From contig NZ_CP109149.1 of the NCBI RefSeq assembly GCF_035920345.1, positions 1,426,001 to 1,490,000 of the forward strand: 64,000 nt of DNA, written 5' to 3'. How positions within the stretch are numbered: position 1 is the first letter of the stretch; every line of letters starts with the position of its first letter. Positions 42,410 through 51,075 of the stretch are shown here, piece by piece. Made by a program: the position numbers and the translations under genes. The notes below the pieces were generated by a model. That model saw nothing but the letters and a program-made list of their open reading frames with translations. It searched no databases and had not been told where the DNA came from. This DNA is from Nocardia vinacea (lineage in GTDB: Bacteria; Actinomycetota; Actinomycetes; Mycobacteriales; Mycobacteriaceae).

Positions 42410-44368
42410 CTAACCCGATCGGACAGTCGTGTCCGTGATCGCCTGTGCCGCAGCGTATCCCTCCGCCACCGCGTGCGAGACACGGCGTGGCACGACGGCA
42501 TCTCCGATCACCTGCACTCGTGCTCGCGGAAGGGCCTGCTCGATGTCCTGCCAGTCGGAGGCGATTCTTTCTCCGACGGCAACAGCGCGGTCGCACGCAA
42601 GCTCGAATGTCCTGCCCGACAGGAGATGTCGGCAACACGCTATGGTGCCTGCGCTGTTCGTTCGCATCTCCGTCACGGCCGCGCCGACGATGAACTCCAC
42701 TGGGCTCCCGGCGAGCCGTTTCATCAGTTGGACCCGGCTCTCCGGTGGGATGGTGGCCGCAAATGCGGGTCCCGGGACCACCACGGTCACCTGTGCGGCT
42801 CCTGCTGCCAGCGCGGCTTCCAGCGCGCCGACGGTAAGCCATGAGCCGAAGCCGTCGTCGGCGATGACCACCCCATCTCCCGGTGATATCGCATGCCGAT
42901 CGGCGATGAGACCTGTCGAGGACAGCGCACCGGGCGTGCGGAGTTCAGTAGCGCCGGAAGCGACGATGACCTCATCGAAATCGCCTAGTTCATGCGGCGT
43001 TACGCGGTGTCCGAGTCGCACATCGGCATTCCCGAGATTGTCTGTGTAGAACCGCAGTAACTTCGACCAGCCCGCTCGGTTCGGCGCCTGCGCCGCCACG
43101 GCCAGCTGCCCACCGATTTGCTCATGCGCCTCGAACAGCGTCACCTCGTGCGTCGCGGTGAGTTGGAGCGTGGCCTCCAGACCTGCGGGTCCGGCGCCCA
43201 CTATTGCCACTCGCCGCGATGCTGCCGGTGGCAGGCCGAACTGGAGCGGCGATGCCGGGCGGGCGTGGTGGCCGGGTGGGGCCAAGGTTGGATTCACCGA
43301 GCACAGCAGGACCGGAGTGAATGTGCGGCAGTCCTCATTGCACGATACGCACGGACGGATCTGAGAGTCATTGCCCCGCAGTAACTTCTTCGGCAGGTGT
43401 GGATCGGCGATGAGCGGCCGAGCCAGTCCGATCAGATCGGCTCCGGCCGCCAGTGCGGATTCGATGTCCTGGCTGGAGCGAAACGCCTGCGACACCAGCA
43501 ACGGCCGCGCCGTTGCCGCGCGCAGCCTCCGCACGTGCGTAAGCAGCGGCGGCTCGGAGGTCGCCATATCGCGCACATATGTCGTCCGCACCCCTGCGGT
43601 CACATTCACATAGTCGAATATGTCGAGCCATGGCATCAGCTCGCACAGTCCGTCCAGGTCTAGACCGGCCTCCTCCGCACCATCGATCGAAACGCGCACC
43701 CCGAGCACCACTTCCGGACAAGACGCCGTGATCTCGGCATGCAGCCGGTACAGAACCTGCGCCCGCCCCGCAACCGTGCCGGACTCGGTCCGGACGTTGG
43801 AAGAGGGCGAAAGGAACTGGGCCAGCAAATAGCCGTGGGCCGCATGTAGTTCGATCGCGGGGAATCCCGCTTCGACAGCGTGGCGGGAACCGACGACAAA
43901 GCTCGCGATCATTCGATCGACATCGGCGTCGGTCATTGCCCTGGCGCGCACCGGCTCTCGCGGCGATCTGATGCTCGACGGCGCGATCGGATGCTCCCAG
44001 ATCTCGGCACCGAGTGTTTCGCGTCCGAGGTGCACGAGCTGACATACCGGAACGGCACCTTCGCTACTGATCGCGGTCGCCCGCGCCCGCAGCCCGCTGA
44101 TCGCCTCAGGTCGCCATGCCTCGGTGATATTGCCGATTCGATTCGCCGATTCCGGACTCACCACCGTGCCGCCCGCGATCACCATCGCCGCACCCCCGGC
44201 GGCGCAGCGCCGCCAGTACTCCGCGTCGCCGGGCTGTGCCAGGCCGCCGACGACCACCCCGGATCCGTGCGCGGTGGCGACCAGACGATTCCGCAGCCGT
44301 ACTGCACCGATCCGCAGCGGTCGGGATGCCTCAGATGGCGATACAAGATCTTCTTGAACTGGATTCAC
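42410..44368 (-). CDS. Old-yellow-enzyme / 2,4-dienoyl-CoA reductase family FMN-FAD oxidoreductase
   Basis: A 652-residue three-domain enzyme. An N-terminal FMN TIM barrel (RLRNRLVATAHGSG at the start, ELHAAHGYLLAQFLSP with the HxxHG active-site motif), a [4Fe-4S] segment (RPCVSCNEDC with a later Cys in LLCSVNP), then FAD/NAD domains (VAIVGAGPAGLEATLQL). It matches FadH-type 2,4-dienoyl-CoA reductase and related enoate reductases that take electrons from NAD(P)H. GTG start; no better ATG in frame. It shares a control region and operator with the ABC importer operon. Confidence 0.87.
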   Translation of the reverse strand: MNPVQEDLVSPSEASRPLRIGAVRLRNRLVATAHGSGVVVGGLAQPGDAEYWRRCAAGGAAMVIAGGTVVSPESANRIGNITEAWRPEAISGLRARATAISSEGAVPVCQLVHLGRETLGAEIWEHPIAPSSIRSPREPVRARAMTDADVDRMIASFVVGSRHAVEAGFPAIELHAAHGYLLAQFLSPSSNVRTESGTVAGRAQVLYRLHAEITASCPEVVLGVRVSIDGAEEAGLDLDGLCELMPWLDIFDYVNVTAGVRTTYVRDMATSEPPLLTHVRRLRAATARPLLVSQAFRSSQDIESALAAGADLIGLARPLIADPHLPKKLLRGNDSQIRPCVSCNEDCRTFTPVLLCSVNPTLAPPGHHARPASPLQFGLPPAASRRVAIVGAGPAGLEATLQLTATHEVTLFEAHEQIGGQLAVAAQAPNRAGWSKLLRFYTDNLGNADVRLGHRVTPHELGDFDEVIVASGATELRTPGALSSTGLIADRHAISPGDGVVIADDGFGSWLTVGALEAALAAGAAQVTVVVPGPAFAATIPPESRVQLMKRLAGSPVEFIVGAAVTEMRTNSAGTIACCRHLLSGRTFELACDRAVAVGERIASDWQDIEQALPRARVQVIGDAVVPRRVSHAVAEGYAAAQAITDTTVRSG

Positions 44369-44424
44369 TTCATGAGTTTGCCTCTATGTGATTGACACCA
44401 CAAGGGCCTGCGGATAGATTCTCA

Positions 44425-44444
44425 AACTGAGGTCAGTTCAGTTT
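44425..44444. promoter_or_regulatory. AACTGA-type operator, copy 4
   Basis: AACTGAGGTCAGTTCAGTTT, the closest to consensus of the six. It lies between the reductase gene (minus) and the collapsed gene and importer operon (plus), 10 bp before a GGAGG ribosome site, so it should control both directions. Confidence 0.8.
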
Positions 44445-44454
44445 CGGAGGTTCG

Positions 44455-44537
44455 ATGGACTTCTTGCTGGTGCACGGAGCCTGCCCGGCGAGCTGGCCGC
44501 TCTTCTCGATCAGGTAAGGAAACAGATTCCGTCATGA
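44455..44537 (+). pseudogene. Collapsed alpha/beta-hydrolase-like gene (start and end only)
   Basis: An ATG with a strong GGAGG site opens MDFLLVHGAC, the typical beginning of an alpha/beta hydrolase (strand plus HG oxyanion motif), then stops after 20 codons. In another frame from about 44481 the text LPGELAALLDQVRKQIPS runs to a TGA that overlaps the next gene start as ATGA. That looks like the native C-terminus of the same gene, still coupled to the lipoprotein gene. The middle appears deleted with a frame change near 44480. The promoter and RBS remain. The N-terminal match is short, so the family is tentative. Confidence 0.55.
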
Positions 44538-45571
44538 AATCGCTGACCAAGGCGGTCGCGACTCTCGCGATTGTCGCCTCGACATTCGGTCTGGCCGCAT
44601 GCGGTGGGAATTCGTCCGCCTCGAAGCCCGTCGAAGGGAGCTGGGAGGACGTTGTCGCCGCGGCCAACGAGGAGGGCGCCGTGATGCTCTACTCGAGCCA
44701 GAAACCGGCCAACCTCGAAGCCCTGAAGACCGCGTTCCAGGCAAAGTATCCGCGGATCAAGCTGGACTTCGTGCGCGGTACCGACGCCGACATCAACCCG
44801 CGGGTGGAGACAGAGAAGAAGACCGGGAAGGGCACCGCCGATGTGCACATGCTGACCGATGCGGCGTGGATTACCAATGCCGCGAAGTCGGGGGCGTACT
44901 CCACCGAGTTGGTCGGGCCGGACCTGAAGGCGCCCGAGTATCAGCCGGACAAGAGTGTGCTCAACAACCGGTTCTTCCTGTCGAGCGCGGCGGTTTTCGC
45001 ACTGGGCTGGAACACCGGTGCGGTCCCGAACGGCCTGAAGTCTCCTCAGGACATAGTGAATCCCGCCTATCGGGGCAAGATCGGAATCGTCAATCCGTCC
45101 GGTATCGCCTCGTATGTCGATCTGTACCGGTACTACGCGCGCACCTATGGCGAGGACTACTGGAAGCAACTCGCCGCCCTGAAGCCGCGGATCTACCCGA
45201 GCGCTCTGGGTGTCGCCCAGGCGCTGACCTCCGGTGAAATTGTCGTGACGCCCTCGGTTCAGCCCTTGGTGACCGAAGTGGCCGCAGGGGCGCCGGTCAA
45301 TTGGGCTCTGCCGCCGTCGCCGTGGGGCACCCCCTGGTACAGCCAGGTGACGAGTGTGGCGCCACATCCCAATGCCGCTCAGGTACTGGCGAATTTCATG
45401 GTCACCCGTGAAGGACAGGTAGCGCTCAACGGGGGATACGCGGCGGCGTTGGCCGATATCCCCGGCGCGGTAGCCCGGGCTCAGGACATCGCCGCACCGG
45501 ACACCAGTGATCTGACGCCCGAGAAGATCGAGAAGTACTCCCAAGAGTGGTCACAACTTTTCCAGAGCTGA
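44534..45571 (+). CDS. ABC transporter substrate-binding lipoprotein (iron/polyamine-type fold)
   Basis: A 345-residue class of binding protein: signal peptide with lipobox LAAC (Cys23), then EEGAVMLYSSQ, FQAKYPRIKLDFVRGTD and NPAYRGKIGIVNPS, as in Fe(III)/AfuA-like and related organic-solute binding proteins. Tyrosines used for iron binding in FbpA (paired YY) occur only in YRYYARTYG, so iron is not assured. Because the operon has an AACTGA-type operator and two SDR genes, an organic substrate of the regulon is a better guess than iron. Confidence 0.85.
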   Translation: MKSLTKAVATLAIVASTFGLAACGGNSSASKPVEGSWEDVVAAANEEGAVMLYSSQKPANLEALKTAFQAKYPRIKLDFVRGTDADINPRVETEKKTGKGTADVHMLTDAAWITNAAKSGAYSTELVGPDLKAPEYQPDKSVLNNRFFLSSAAVFALGWNTGAVPNGLKSPQDIVNPAYRGKIGIVNPSGIASYVDLYRYYARTYGEDYWKQLAALKPRIYPSALGVAQALTSGEIVVTPSVQPLVTEVAAGAPVNWALPPSPWGTPWYSQVTSVAPHPNAAQVLANFMVTREGQVALNGGYAAALADIPGAVARAQDIAAPDTSDLTPEKIEKYSQEWSQLFQS

Positions 45572-45591
45572 CAGTGGACAGGAGTACTGCA

Positions 45592-46353
45592 TTGCGCGGA
45601 GTCAACGTATTGGTCACCGGCGCGTCCGGCGGAATCGGCGGCGCGACCGCCGAACTGTTCGCCAGCAAGGGCGCGACGGTTTACCTCACCGACCTCGACG
45701 ATGCGGCGGGGGAGCGCCGCGCACACGAACTGGGGCCGACCGCGCACTACCGCCGGCTCGACGTGACGGCCGAATCCGATTGGCAGGCGGTCACTTCCGA
45801 TATGGATCGCGCGGGACACCCCCTTCATGTGCTGGTGAACAGCGCCGGGGCGGCGATGAAAGCGCCGCTGACGCAAACCACGCTGCAGCAGTTCCGCAGG
45901 ATGATCGACCTCAATCTGGTCGGCACATTCCTCGGACTGCAGGCGGCCGCTGCGGCGATGGTTGCCGGCGGGGCGGTCATCAACATCTCGTCGCTGCGGG
46001 GTGTGCTCGCGACCGCCGAACTCGGCGCCTACGGCGCGTCGAAGTTCGGTGTCCGCGCCCTGAGCAAGGTCGCGGCACTGGAATTGGCCGATCGCGGCAT
46101 CCGCGTCAACACCGTGTGTCCGGGCAGCATCGACACCGAGATCACCGCGATTCCCGACTTCGCCGCCGACGATGTCGAAGCCTACGTGCGATCCATCCCC
46201 ATGCAGCGGCGCGGCAGCCCCATGGAGGTAGCGAAGGCGATCTTGTTCCTTGCCGGTGACGACAGCAGTTACGTCACCGGGATCGACTTGCTGGTCGATG
46301 GCGGCATCGCCGCCGGCGTCCGCACACCCAAGAAGCAGACCCAGAAGGCATGA
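45592..46353 (+). CDS. SDR-family oxidoreductase
   Basis: A 253-residue short-chain dehydrogenase. VTGASGGIGGATA is the cofactor motif, LVNSAGAA the NNAG-like block, ISS/YGASK the catalytic Ser-Tyr-Lys set (INISSLRG, YGASKFGV), and TGIDLLVDGG the end. TTG start preferred because AGGAG lies 7 bp before it; a GTG six codons upstream is the alternative. It lies between the binding protein and ATPase genes of the importer, an uncommon position for an enzyme gene, which suggests it acts on the imported compound. Confidence 0.85.
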   Translation: MRGVNVLVTGASGGIGGATAELFASKGATVYLTDLDDAAGERRAHELGPTAHYRRLDVTAESDWQAVTSDMDRAGHPLHVLVNSAGAAMKAPLTQTTLQQFRRMIDLNLVGTFLGLQAAAAAMVAGGAVINISSLRGVLATAELGAYGASKFGVRALSKVAALELADRGIRVNTVCPGSIDTEITAIPDFAADDVEAYVRSIPMQRRGSPMEVAKAILFLAGDDSSYVTGIDLLVDGGIAAGVRTPKKQTQKA

Positions 46354-46354
46354 G

Positions 46355-47518
46355 ATGAGCTCGCAGTTCACAGTTTCCGGTCTCACCAAGACCTATGGAT
46401 CGAATGTCGTCGTCGACCGGCTCGACCTCGCGATCGAGGAAGGCGAACTCCTCGTACTACTCGGCCCGAGTGGCTGCGGCAAGACAACCACCTTGCGCTG
46501 CCTCGCCGGATTGGAGACGCCCCAGGATGGTTCGATCACCTTCAAGGACCGGCGCGTCTTCGACGCCGAGGCGAAGCTGAATGTGCCTGTCCACAAACGG
46601 AATATCGGAATGGTGTTCCAGTCGTACGCGCTGTGGCCACATATGACCGTGCGCAAGAACATTCGATATCCGCTGCAGGTTCGCAAATTGCGGAAGGAGA
46701 TTTCCGGCGGCGCCGTCGAAACTGCCGCTGCCATGGTCGATTGCACAGAGCTGCTCGACCGGTACCCGGCGCAGCTCAGCGGTGGACAGCAACAGCGCGT
46801 CGCGGTGGCCCGTGGCCTGGTGGCCCGGCCCGATCTGGTGCTCTTCGATGAACCGTTGAGCAATCTGGATGCCAGATTGCGGGATCAGGTTCGTACGCAA
46901 ATCCATCAGCTGCATCGAAGTCTCGGATTCACAGCGGTTTTCGTCACCCATGACCAGGCCGAGGCATTCGCCCTCGGCGACCGGGTCGCCATTATGAAGG
47001 CGGGCAAGATCGAACAGTACGATGCGCCCGAGCAGGTTTTCGAGCATCCGGTGTCGGAGTACGTGGCCGCGTTCATCGGTATGGCCAACCGGCTGGAACT
47101 GCGCCGCGGTCCCGGTGGTTGGGTGACCTCGGCCGGTGATGGTATCGACCTGACGCGTGCGGTGGTGCGCGGACGAGCCGACGAAGGTACGTCCGCAGTC
47201 GCGCGGCTACGTCCCGACGATGTCGTCGTGCATTCGTCGATCGACGAAGTGCCGCAGGGCGATGTGGCACTGCATGCCGAGTTGGTGACCTACGAATACG
47301 GCGGCCGCCACTTCGATGTGACCGTCCGCTCGGGTGGCGAACAGCTCGCGGTGCGGGTCGGTGCGGCCACCCATGGCGCCACATTGCGCCGAAGCCGCCC
47401 GGGAGATCCCATGGTCGTCAGTTTCTCGCCGGCGAGCTTGCGGGTATTCGCACTGCCGGATGGCGCGGGCGCGGATGTGCCGGAGCTGGCGACCGCGGGT
47501 GCGGGCGGGCAGTCGTGA
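46355..47518 (+). CDS. ABC transporter ATPase (FbpC/PotA-like)
   Basis: A 387-residue ATPase. Walker A GPSGCGKTT, Q-loop VFQSYALWPHMTV, signature LSGGQQQRVAVARGLV, Walker B VLFDEPLSNLDARL, H-loop VTHDQAEAFALGD, followed by a TOBE domain of about 140 residues. It powers the importer with the binding protein at 44534 and the double permease that follows. Start at ATG one base after the SDR stop. Confidence 0.92.
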   Translation: MSSQFTVSGLTKTYGSNVVVDRLDLAIEEGELLVLLGPSGCGKTTTLRCLAGLETPQDGSITFKDRRVFDAEAKLNVPVHKRNIGMVFQSYALWPHMTVRKNIRYPLQVRKLRKEISGGAVETAAAMVDCTELLDRYPAQLSGGQQQRVAVARGLVARPDLVLFDEPLSNLDARLRDQVRTQIHQLHRSLGFTAVFVTHDQAEAFALGDRVAIMKAGKIEQYDAPEQVFEHPVSEYVAAFIGMANRLELRRGPGGWVTSAGDGIDLTRAVVRGRADEGTSAVARLRPDDVVVHSSIDEVPQGDVALHAELVTYEYGGRHFDVTVRSGGEQLAVRVGAATHGATLRRSRPGDPMVVSFSPASLRVFALPDGAGADVPELATAGAGGQS

Positions 47519-49215
47519 TGGCCACGCTCACCGCCACGAACACTCGGTCTATTGCCATACCCGCGCAGTTGCGGGCCAGAATCGGATATCTGGCCTTGCT
47601 GGCGGTTCTCGCCTATCTGGTCGTACTGCCGATGATCCGGCTGCAATCGCTGGCGTTCGAAAACGGCGCGCAGGGTTATCGAAATCAATACGGGCGCTTC
47701 GATATCGCGGAGACGATCGGGACGACCATCGCGCTGGCCCTCGGATCGCTCGTGATCGCGATGGTGCTCGGCACGGTGCTGGCGTTCGCGGCGAGTCGAC
47801 TGCCGGACCGCCTCGGGTTCCTGCGGATCATTCCGATCCTGCCGATCGTCATGCCCGCGGTCGCCAACGTCGTCGGTTGGGCCTTTCTACTGTCGCCAGG
47901 GCCCGGCTACTTGAACCTGGTGCTCAGGAAGTTGCCGTGGTGGAGCGGATCGGATACCGGACCGATCGACGTCTACACCGTTCCGTGGATCATCATCCTC
48001 ACCGCCTTCGGGCTGACGTCGTTCGTCTACCTTTTCGTCAGCGCGGGCATGCAGAACGTCAGCTCCGAACATCTCGAGGCCGCACAGGTGAGCGGGTCGT
48101 CCACGCTCGGAGTGTTCTTCCGGGTGGTGCTGCCATTGCTGCGCCCGTCGTTGATCTACGGCGGCGGAATTGCGTTGCTGCTCGGCCTCGGCCAGTTCAC
48201 CGGTCCGCTGCTGCTCGGCCAGAACAGTGGCGTCAAGGTGCTCACCACCGAGATGTACCGTCGAGTGTCGGAATCACCATCCGACTTCGCCGCCGCCGCG
48301 GCGGCCGGCTCGCCACTGGTGATCTTCGGGCTCGTCCTGGTACTGATCCAGAAGGCCTTGCTGGGCAACCAGACTCGCTTCGTCACCCACGGCGGCAAGG
48401 CGTTCGCGCCGTCCACCGGCCGCGCCGCCTGGGCTGTGGTGACGATCATCGGCTACGCGTTGTTCGCCCTCGTCATCCCGTTGGTCGGGTTGATCATCGT
48501 GGCCTCGACGCGGTACTGGTCGGGGTCGCTGTCGTGGAACCTGTTCACGCTCGACAATTTCCGAGAGTTGGCGGCCACCGACGCGATCGTCGAATCTGTA
48601 GTCACGAGTGTGCTGACATCGCTCGGCGCGGTGGCGATCTGCGTACCCATCGGCTACGTGATGGCCAACCTGCTGGTACGAGGCCGACGCCACAAAATAA
48701 TGGCGCTCATCGGTGATTTCATCACGGCATTGCCGCTCGGCATCCCGGCGGTGATCTTCGGCGTCGGCTTCTTGCTCACCTACACCGAGCCGCCATTGAT
48801 TCTGTACGGCACGCGAACAGTGATCATTCTCGTCTACGTCGTCCTGATGTTGCCCTTCGCGACGCGCATGCAGATGACCGCGATGCTGTCGCTAGGCAAC
48901 ACCTACACCGAGGCCTCGGCGACCAGCGGAGCATCACCATTCGTGACGAACGCGCGGATCATGCTGCCTTTGATGCGTCCCACCATCCTCAGTGCGGTCG
49001 CGTTGATGTTCATCCTGCTGACGCACGAATTCGCCGCCTCGCTGCTGGTGCGCGCGTCGACCACCCAGGTGATGGGGACCCTGCTGTTCGACATGTGGCA
49101 GAACGGTTCCTACCCGCTGGTCGCGGCGATGGCTCTGCTCATGACGGCGGTGACCACGATCGGCGTCGCACTCGCCATGCTGGTCGGCGGCCGCAACGTA
49201 CTCAGCAAGCTCTGA
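47518..49215 (+). CDS. ABC transporter permease, fused double-domain (FbpB-like)
   Basis: A 565-residue permease with about twelve membrane segments and two docking loops, EAAQVSGSSTLGVFFRVVLP in the first half and EASATSGASPFVTNARIMLP in the second, so one chain forms the whole channel as in iron-type importers. ATG overlaps the ATPase stop by one base (GTGATG; a GTG one codon earlier is possible). Confidence 0.9.
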   Translation: MATLTATNTRSIAIPAQLRARIGYLALLAVLAYLVVLPMIRLQSLAFENGAQGYRNQYGRFDIAETIGTTIALALGSLVIAMVLGTVLAFAASRLPDRLGFLRIIPILPIVMPAVANVVGWAFLLSPGPGYLNLVLRKLPWWSGSDTGPIDVYTVPWIIILTAFGLTSFVYLFVSAGMQNVSSEHLEAAQVSGSSTLGVFFRVVLPLLRPSLIYGGGIALLLGLGQFTGPLLLGQNSGVKVLTTEMYRRVSESPSDFAAAAAAGSPLVIFGLVLVLIQKALLGNQTRFVTHGGKAFAPSTGRAAWAVVTIIGYALFALVIPLVGLIIVASTRYWSGSLSWNLFTLDNFRELAATDAIVESVVTSVLTSLGAVAICVPIGYVMANLLVRGRRHKIMALIGDFITALPLGIPAVIFGVGFLLTYTEPPLILYGTRTVIILVYVVLMLPFATRMQMTAMLSLGNTYTEASATSGASPFVTNARIMLPLMRPTILSAVALMFILLTHEFAASLLVRASTTQVMGTLLFDMWQNGSYPLVAAMALLMTAVTTIGVALAMLVGGRNVLSKL

Positions 49216-49256
49216 CCGTCGAAGCCCAGCTCCGACTTCGAAAGGACTGCACAGCA

Positions 49257-50021
49257 ATGACTCTCGGTGTTTCCAGGCTCGATGGCAAGGTCGTGTTGGT
49301 GACCGGTTCGACTGGGGGAATCGGCGTCGAAATCGTGCGCCGCCTGGCCGAGGAGGGGGCCTCGGTTGTGGTGACCGACGTCGACGTCGAGGCGTGCGAG
49401 AAGCTGAGCGCCGGCCTGGAACACGGTGCGCGGCATCAGGTTCTGGGATTGGACATCACCCAAGAGTCGCAGTGGCAGCAGGCGGTGTCCGCGGTGTCCG
49501 AACGCTTCCCGAGTCTGGATGCCGTCGTCAATAACGGTGCCATCGGCAGCCTGGCGTCGGTGGTGGACGAGGATCTGAATCGGTACAACCGGGTGATCGA
49601 GGTGAGTCAGACCGGCACGTGGCTGGGGATGAAGCACGCGGGTGCGCTGATCGAGCAGACCGGCGGCGGATCGATCGTCAATATCTGCTCGATCCTCGGC
49701 ACCGTCGGCGGTCTCGGCAACAGCGTGGCCTACGCCGCGGCGAAGGGTGCCGTGCGCAGCATGACGAAGAACGCCGCATTGCATTGGGCGACAAGGGGAG
49801 TGCGGGTCAACTCGATCCACCCGGGATTCATCGAAACGCCACAGCTGCTCGAACGCTACGAGGGCACCGAGCGACACCAGGCGATGGTCGCGAACACCCC
49901 GATGGGCAGACTCGGCCGCGCCGAAGAGGTCGCGGCCGCCGTCGCTTTCCTGGCGGGCGACGATTCGACCTTCATCACCGGTACCGAACTCTATGTGGAC
50001 GGCGGCTGGACCTGCGCCTGA
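49257..50021 (+). CDS. SDR-family oxidoreductase
   Basis: A 254-residue short-chain dehydrogenase. VTGSTGGIGVEIVRRLAEEG and VTDVDVEACE form the cofactor site (acidic residue favours NAD), VNNGAIG replaces the usual NNAG, and ICSILGTVGGLGN plus YAAAKGAV supply Ser-Tyr-Lys. Ends TGTELYVDGGWTCA. RBS AAAGGACT is 9 bp before ATG. Last gene of the importer operon, 41 bp after the permease, followed by a short hairpin. Confidence 0.88.
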   Translation: MTLGVSRLDGKVVLVTGSTGGIGVEIVRRLAEEGASVVVTDVDVEACEKLSAGLEHGARHQVLGLDITQESQWQQAVSAVSERFPSLDAVVNNGAIGSLASVVDEDLNRYNRVIEVSQTGTWLGMKHAGALIEQTGGGSIVNICSILGTVGGLGNSVAYAAAKGAVRSMTKNAALHWATRGVRVNSIHPGFIETPQLLERYEGTERHQAMVANTPMGRLGRAEEVAAAVAFLAGDDSTFITGTELYVDGGWTCA

Positions 50022-50048
50022 CCGGCGAAGCCTGTGGCCTCGCCGGTC
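50020..50048 (+). terminator. Short hairpin after the importer operon
   Basis: GACCGGCGA pairs with TCGCCGGTC (9 bp) around an 11-nt loop immediately after the SDR stop. It probably ends the 44.4-50.0 kb operon and marks the left edge of the accessory block. Confidence 0.55.
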
Positions 50049-50088
50049 GAGAGCGTGGCAGTCATCTCTTGATGATCGTTTTAGCCCA

Positions 50089-50292
50089 TCATTCGTCCAG
50101 CCACTGCTCTATCTGGTCGAGCGTTGCGGCCGAATGAATCGGCTCGCGGTCCTCGGCATCCAACAGCCACCACTTGTACGACGAGTCGGGAACGCCTACC
50201 AGCCGATACCCTGCCCGCCCGGCCCGCTCCGTGAGATCCCGTACCCGCTTCGCCATCGGGTTTGTCACGGGCCACAGATGCCTTTCGCTCAT
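50089..50292 (-). CDS. Small hypothetical protein, 67 aa
   Basis: ATG overlaps the stop of the upstream 77-codon gene (ATGA), so this is the last of a chain of coupled small genes on the minus strand. The product is MSERHLWPVTNP..., with a helix around RVRDLTERAGRAGYRLVG and an acidic tail with DQIEQWLDE. Tryptophan-rich (YKWWLL). No family recognised. A longer reading from 50361 ignores the overlap. Confidence 0.5.
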   Translation of the reverse strand: MSERHLWPVTNPMAKRVRDLTERAGRAGYRLVGVPDSSYKWWLLDAEDREPIHSAATLDQIEQWLDE

Positions 50293-50522
50293 ATCGTTCC
50301 CTGTGAATGCTTCTGGGGTGAAAGGAATTCCGACCAATAGTCGTGCCGTATCGCGTCCCACAAACGCGAGAGTTTCGGGAATTGCTCGCGCATCTGCGCA
50401 AGGTCTGGCGCGGAGGTCGGGGCGGTGACCGACATCAGCGGCGACGATTCGAACACATTGCGTACCAGCATTATTCGAATGCCGTGGTGCTCGAGCCGCC
50501 AGATCGCCTGCCAGTCGTCCAC
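50289..50522 (-). CDS. Small hypothetical protein, 77 aa
   Basis: A GTG-started frame that overlaps the upstream gene by 52 bp and the downstream gene by 4 bp. The product begins VDDWQAIWRLEHHGIRIMLV and ends with RLWDAIRHDYWSEFLSP. Codon use is consistent with coding. The frame stays open about a dozen codons upstream without a standard start (SEHHTEVDDW), so its original start may have been lost. No family recognised. Confidence 0.45.
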   Translation of the reverse strand: MDDWQAIWRLEHHGIRIMLVRNVFESSPLMSVTAPTSAPDLAQMREQFPKLSRLWDAIRHDYWSEFLSPQKHSQGTI

Positions 50523-50890
50523 CTCAGTGTGATGCTCACTGATCTCTGGCCCGGATCGTCATCCGTGGCCGTCGCTGTTCGTGCCGTGCCGCCGGTGGCT
50601 GGTAGCGCCAGATTTGAGAGCTTGTCCAGTACTTCGCGCAAGGTTTGAAGTGTCGGGCCGCCATCTGTGGGTGGTTCGTTGTCCAGCGGCGGGAATTCGA
50701 TGTCGCGCGCAGCGGCGCGTTCGCGCGGGGTCGAAGTCTGTGGCGCGAGTCGGCCCGCAGCTACGAGCGTCTGGTATGCCGCCGCCTTCCACACACAGCG
50801 ATTCACCCGACAGTCACGGTGCCTGCGCATCTGCTCGTGCGCCAATTCGACATCGGCGTACTCGCACATCTTCGGCGGTGTCACGATCAT
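50471..50890 (-). CDS. Hypothetical protein with N-terminal Cys/His-rich segment, 139 aa
   Basis: ATGA coupled to the 62-aa gene. The N-terminal half (MCEYADVELAHEQMRRHRDC, then RVNRCVWKAAAYQTLVAAGR) holds three cysteines and several histidines and could bind a metal. A second start at the MCEYAD methionine is possible. The last about 25 residues (RWTTGRRSGGSSTTAFE) are low-complexity and overlie the start of the next gene, so the original C-terminus may be frameshifted. Function unknown. Confidence 0.5.
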   Translation of the reverse strand: MIVTPPKMCEYADVELAHEQMRRHRDCRVNRCVWKAAAYQTLVAAGRLAPQTSTPRERAAARDIEFPPLDNEPPTDGGPTLQTLREVLDKLSNLALPATGGTARTATATDDDPGQRSVSITLRWTTGRRSGGSSTTAFE

Positions 50891-51075
50891 CTCCGCCGCA
50901 CGGTGTACACATGCTGGTAGCCCAACGCGTGGGCGTGCTGGACAACTGCGACTGCGTGGCGCGGCGCGTGCGGCCCGGACACATCACCGCGCACGAATCC
51001 GACAGCTTTCGGCCGATCATCTCTGCCGAGGGTGGATGGTGCCGCATCCGGTTCTGCTACTTGCATATTCGTCAT
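50887..51075 (-). CDS. Small hypothetical protein, 62 aa (possibly truncated)
   Basis: Coupled by ATGA at both ends. The product has KAVGFVRGDVSGPHAPRHAV and VVQHAHALGYQHVYTVRRR, a beta-alpha-beta pattern that resembles the first half of the serine-recombinase-like fold but without its catalytic Ser context. It ends abruptly after the second strand, so it may be a shortened copy of a longer protein. Function unknown. Confidence 0.5.
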   Translation of the reverse strand: MTNMQVAEPDAAPSTLGRDDRPKAVGFVRGDVSGPHAPRHAVAVVQHAHALGYQHVYTVRRR

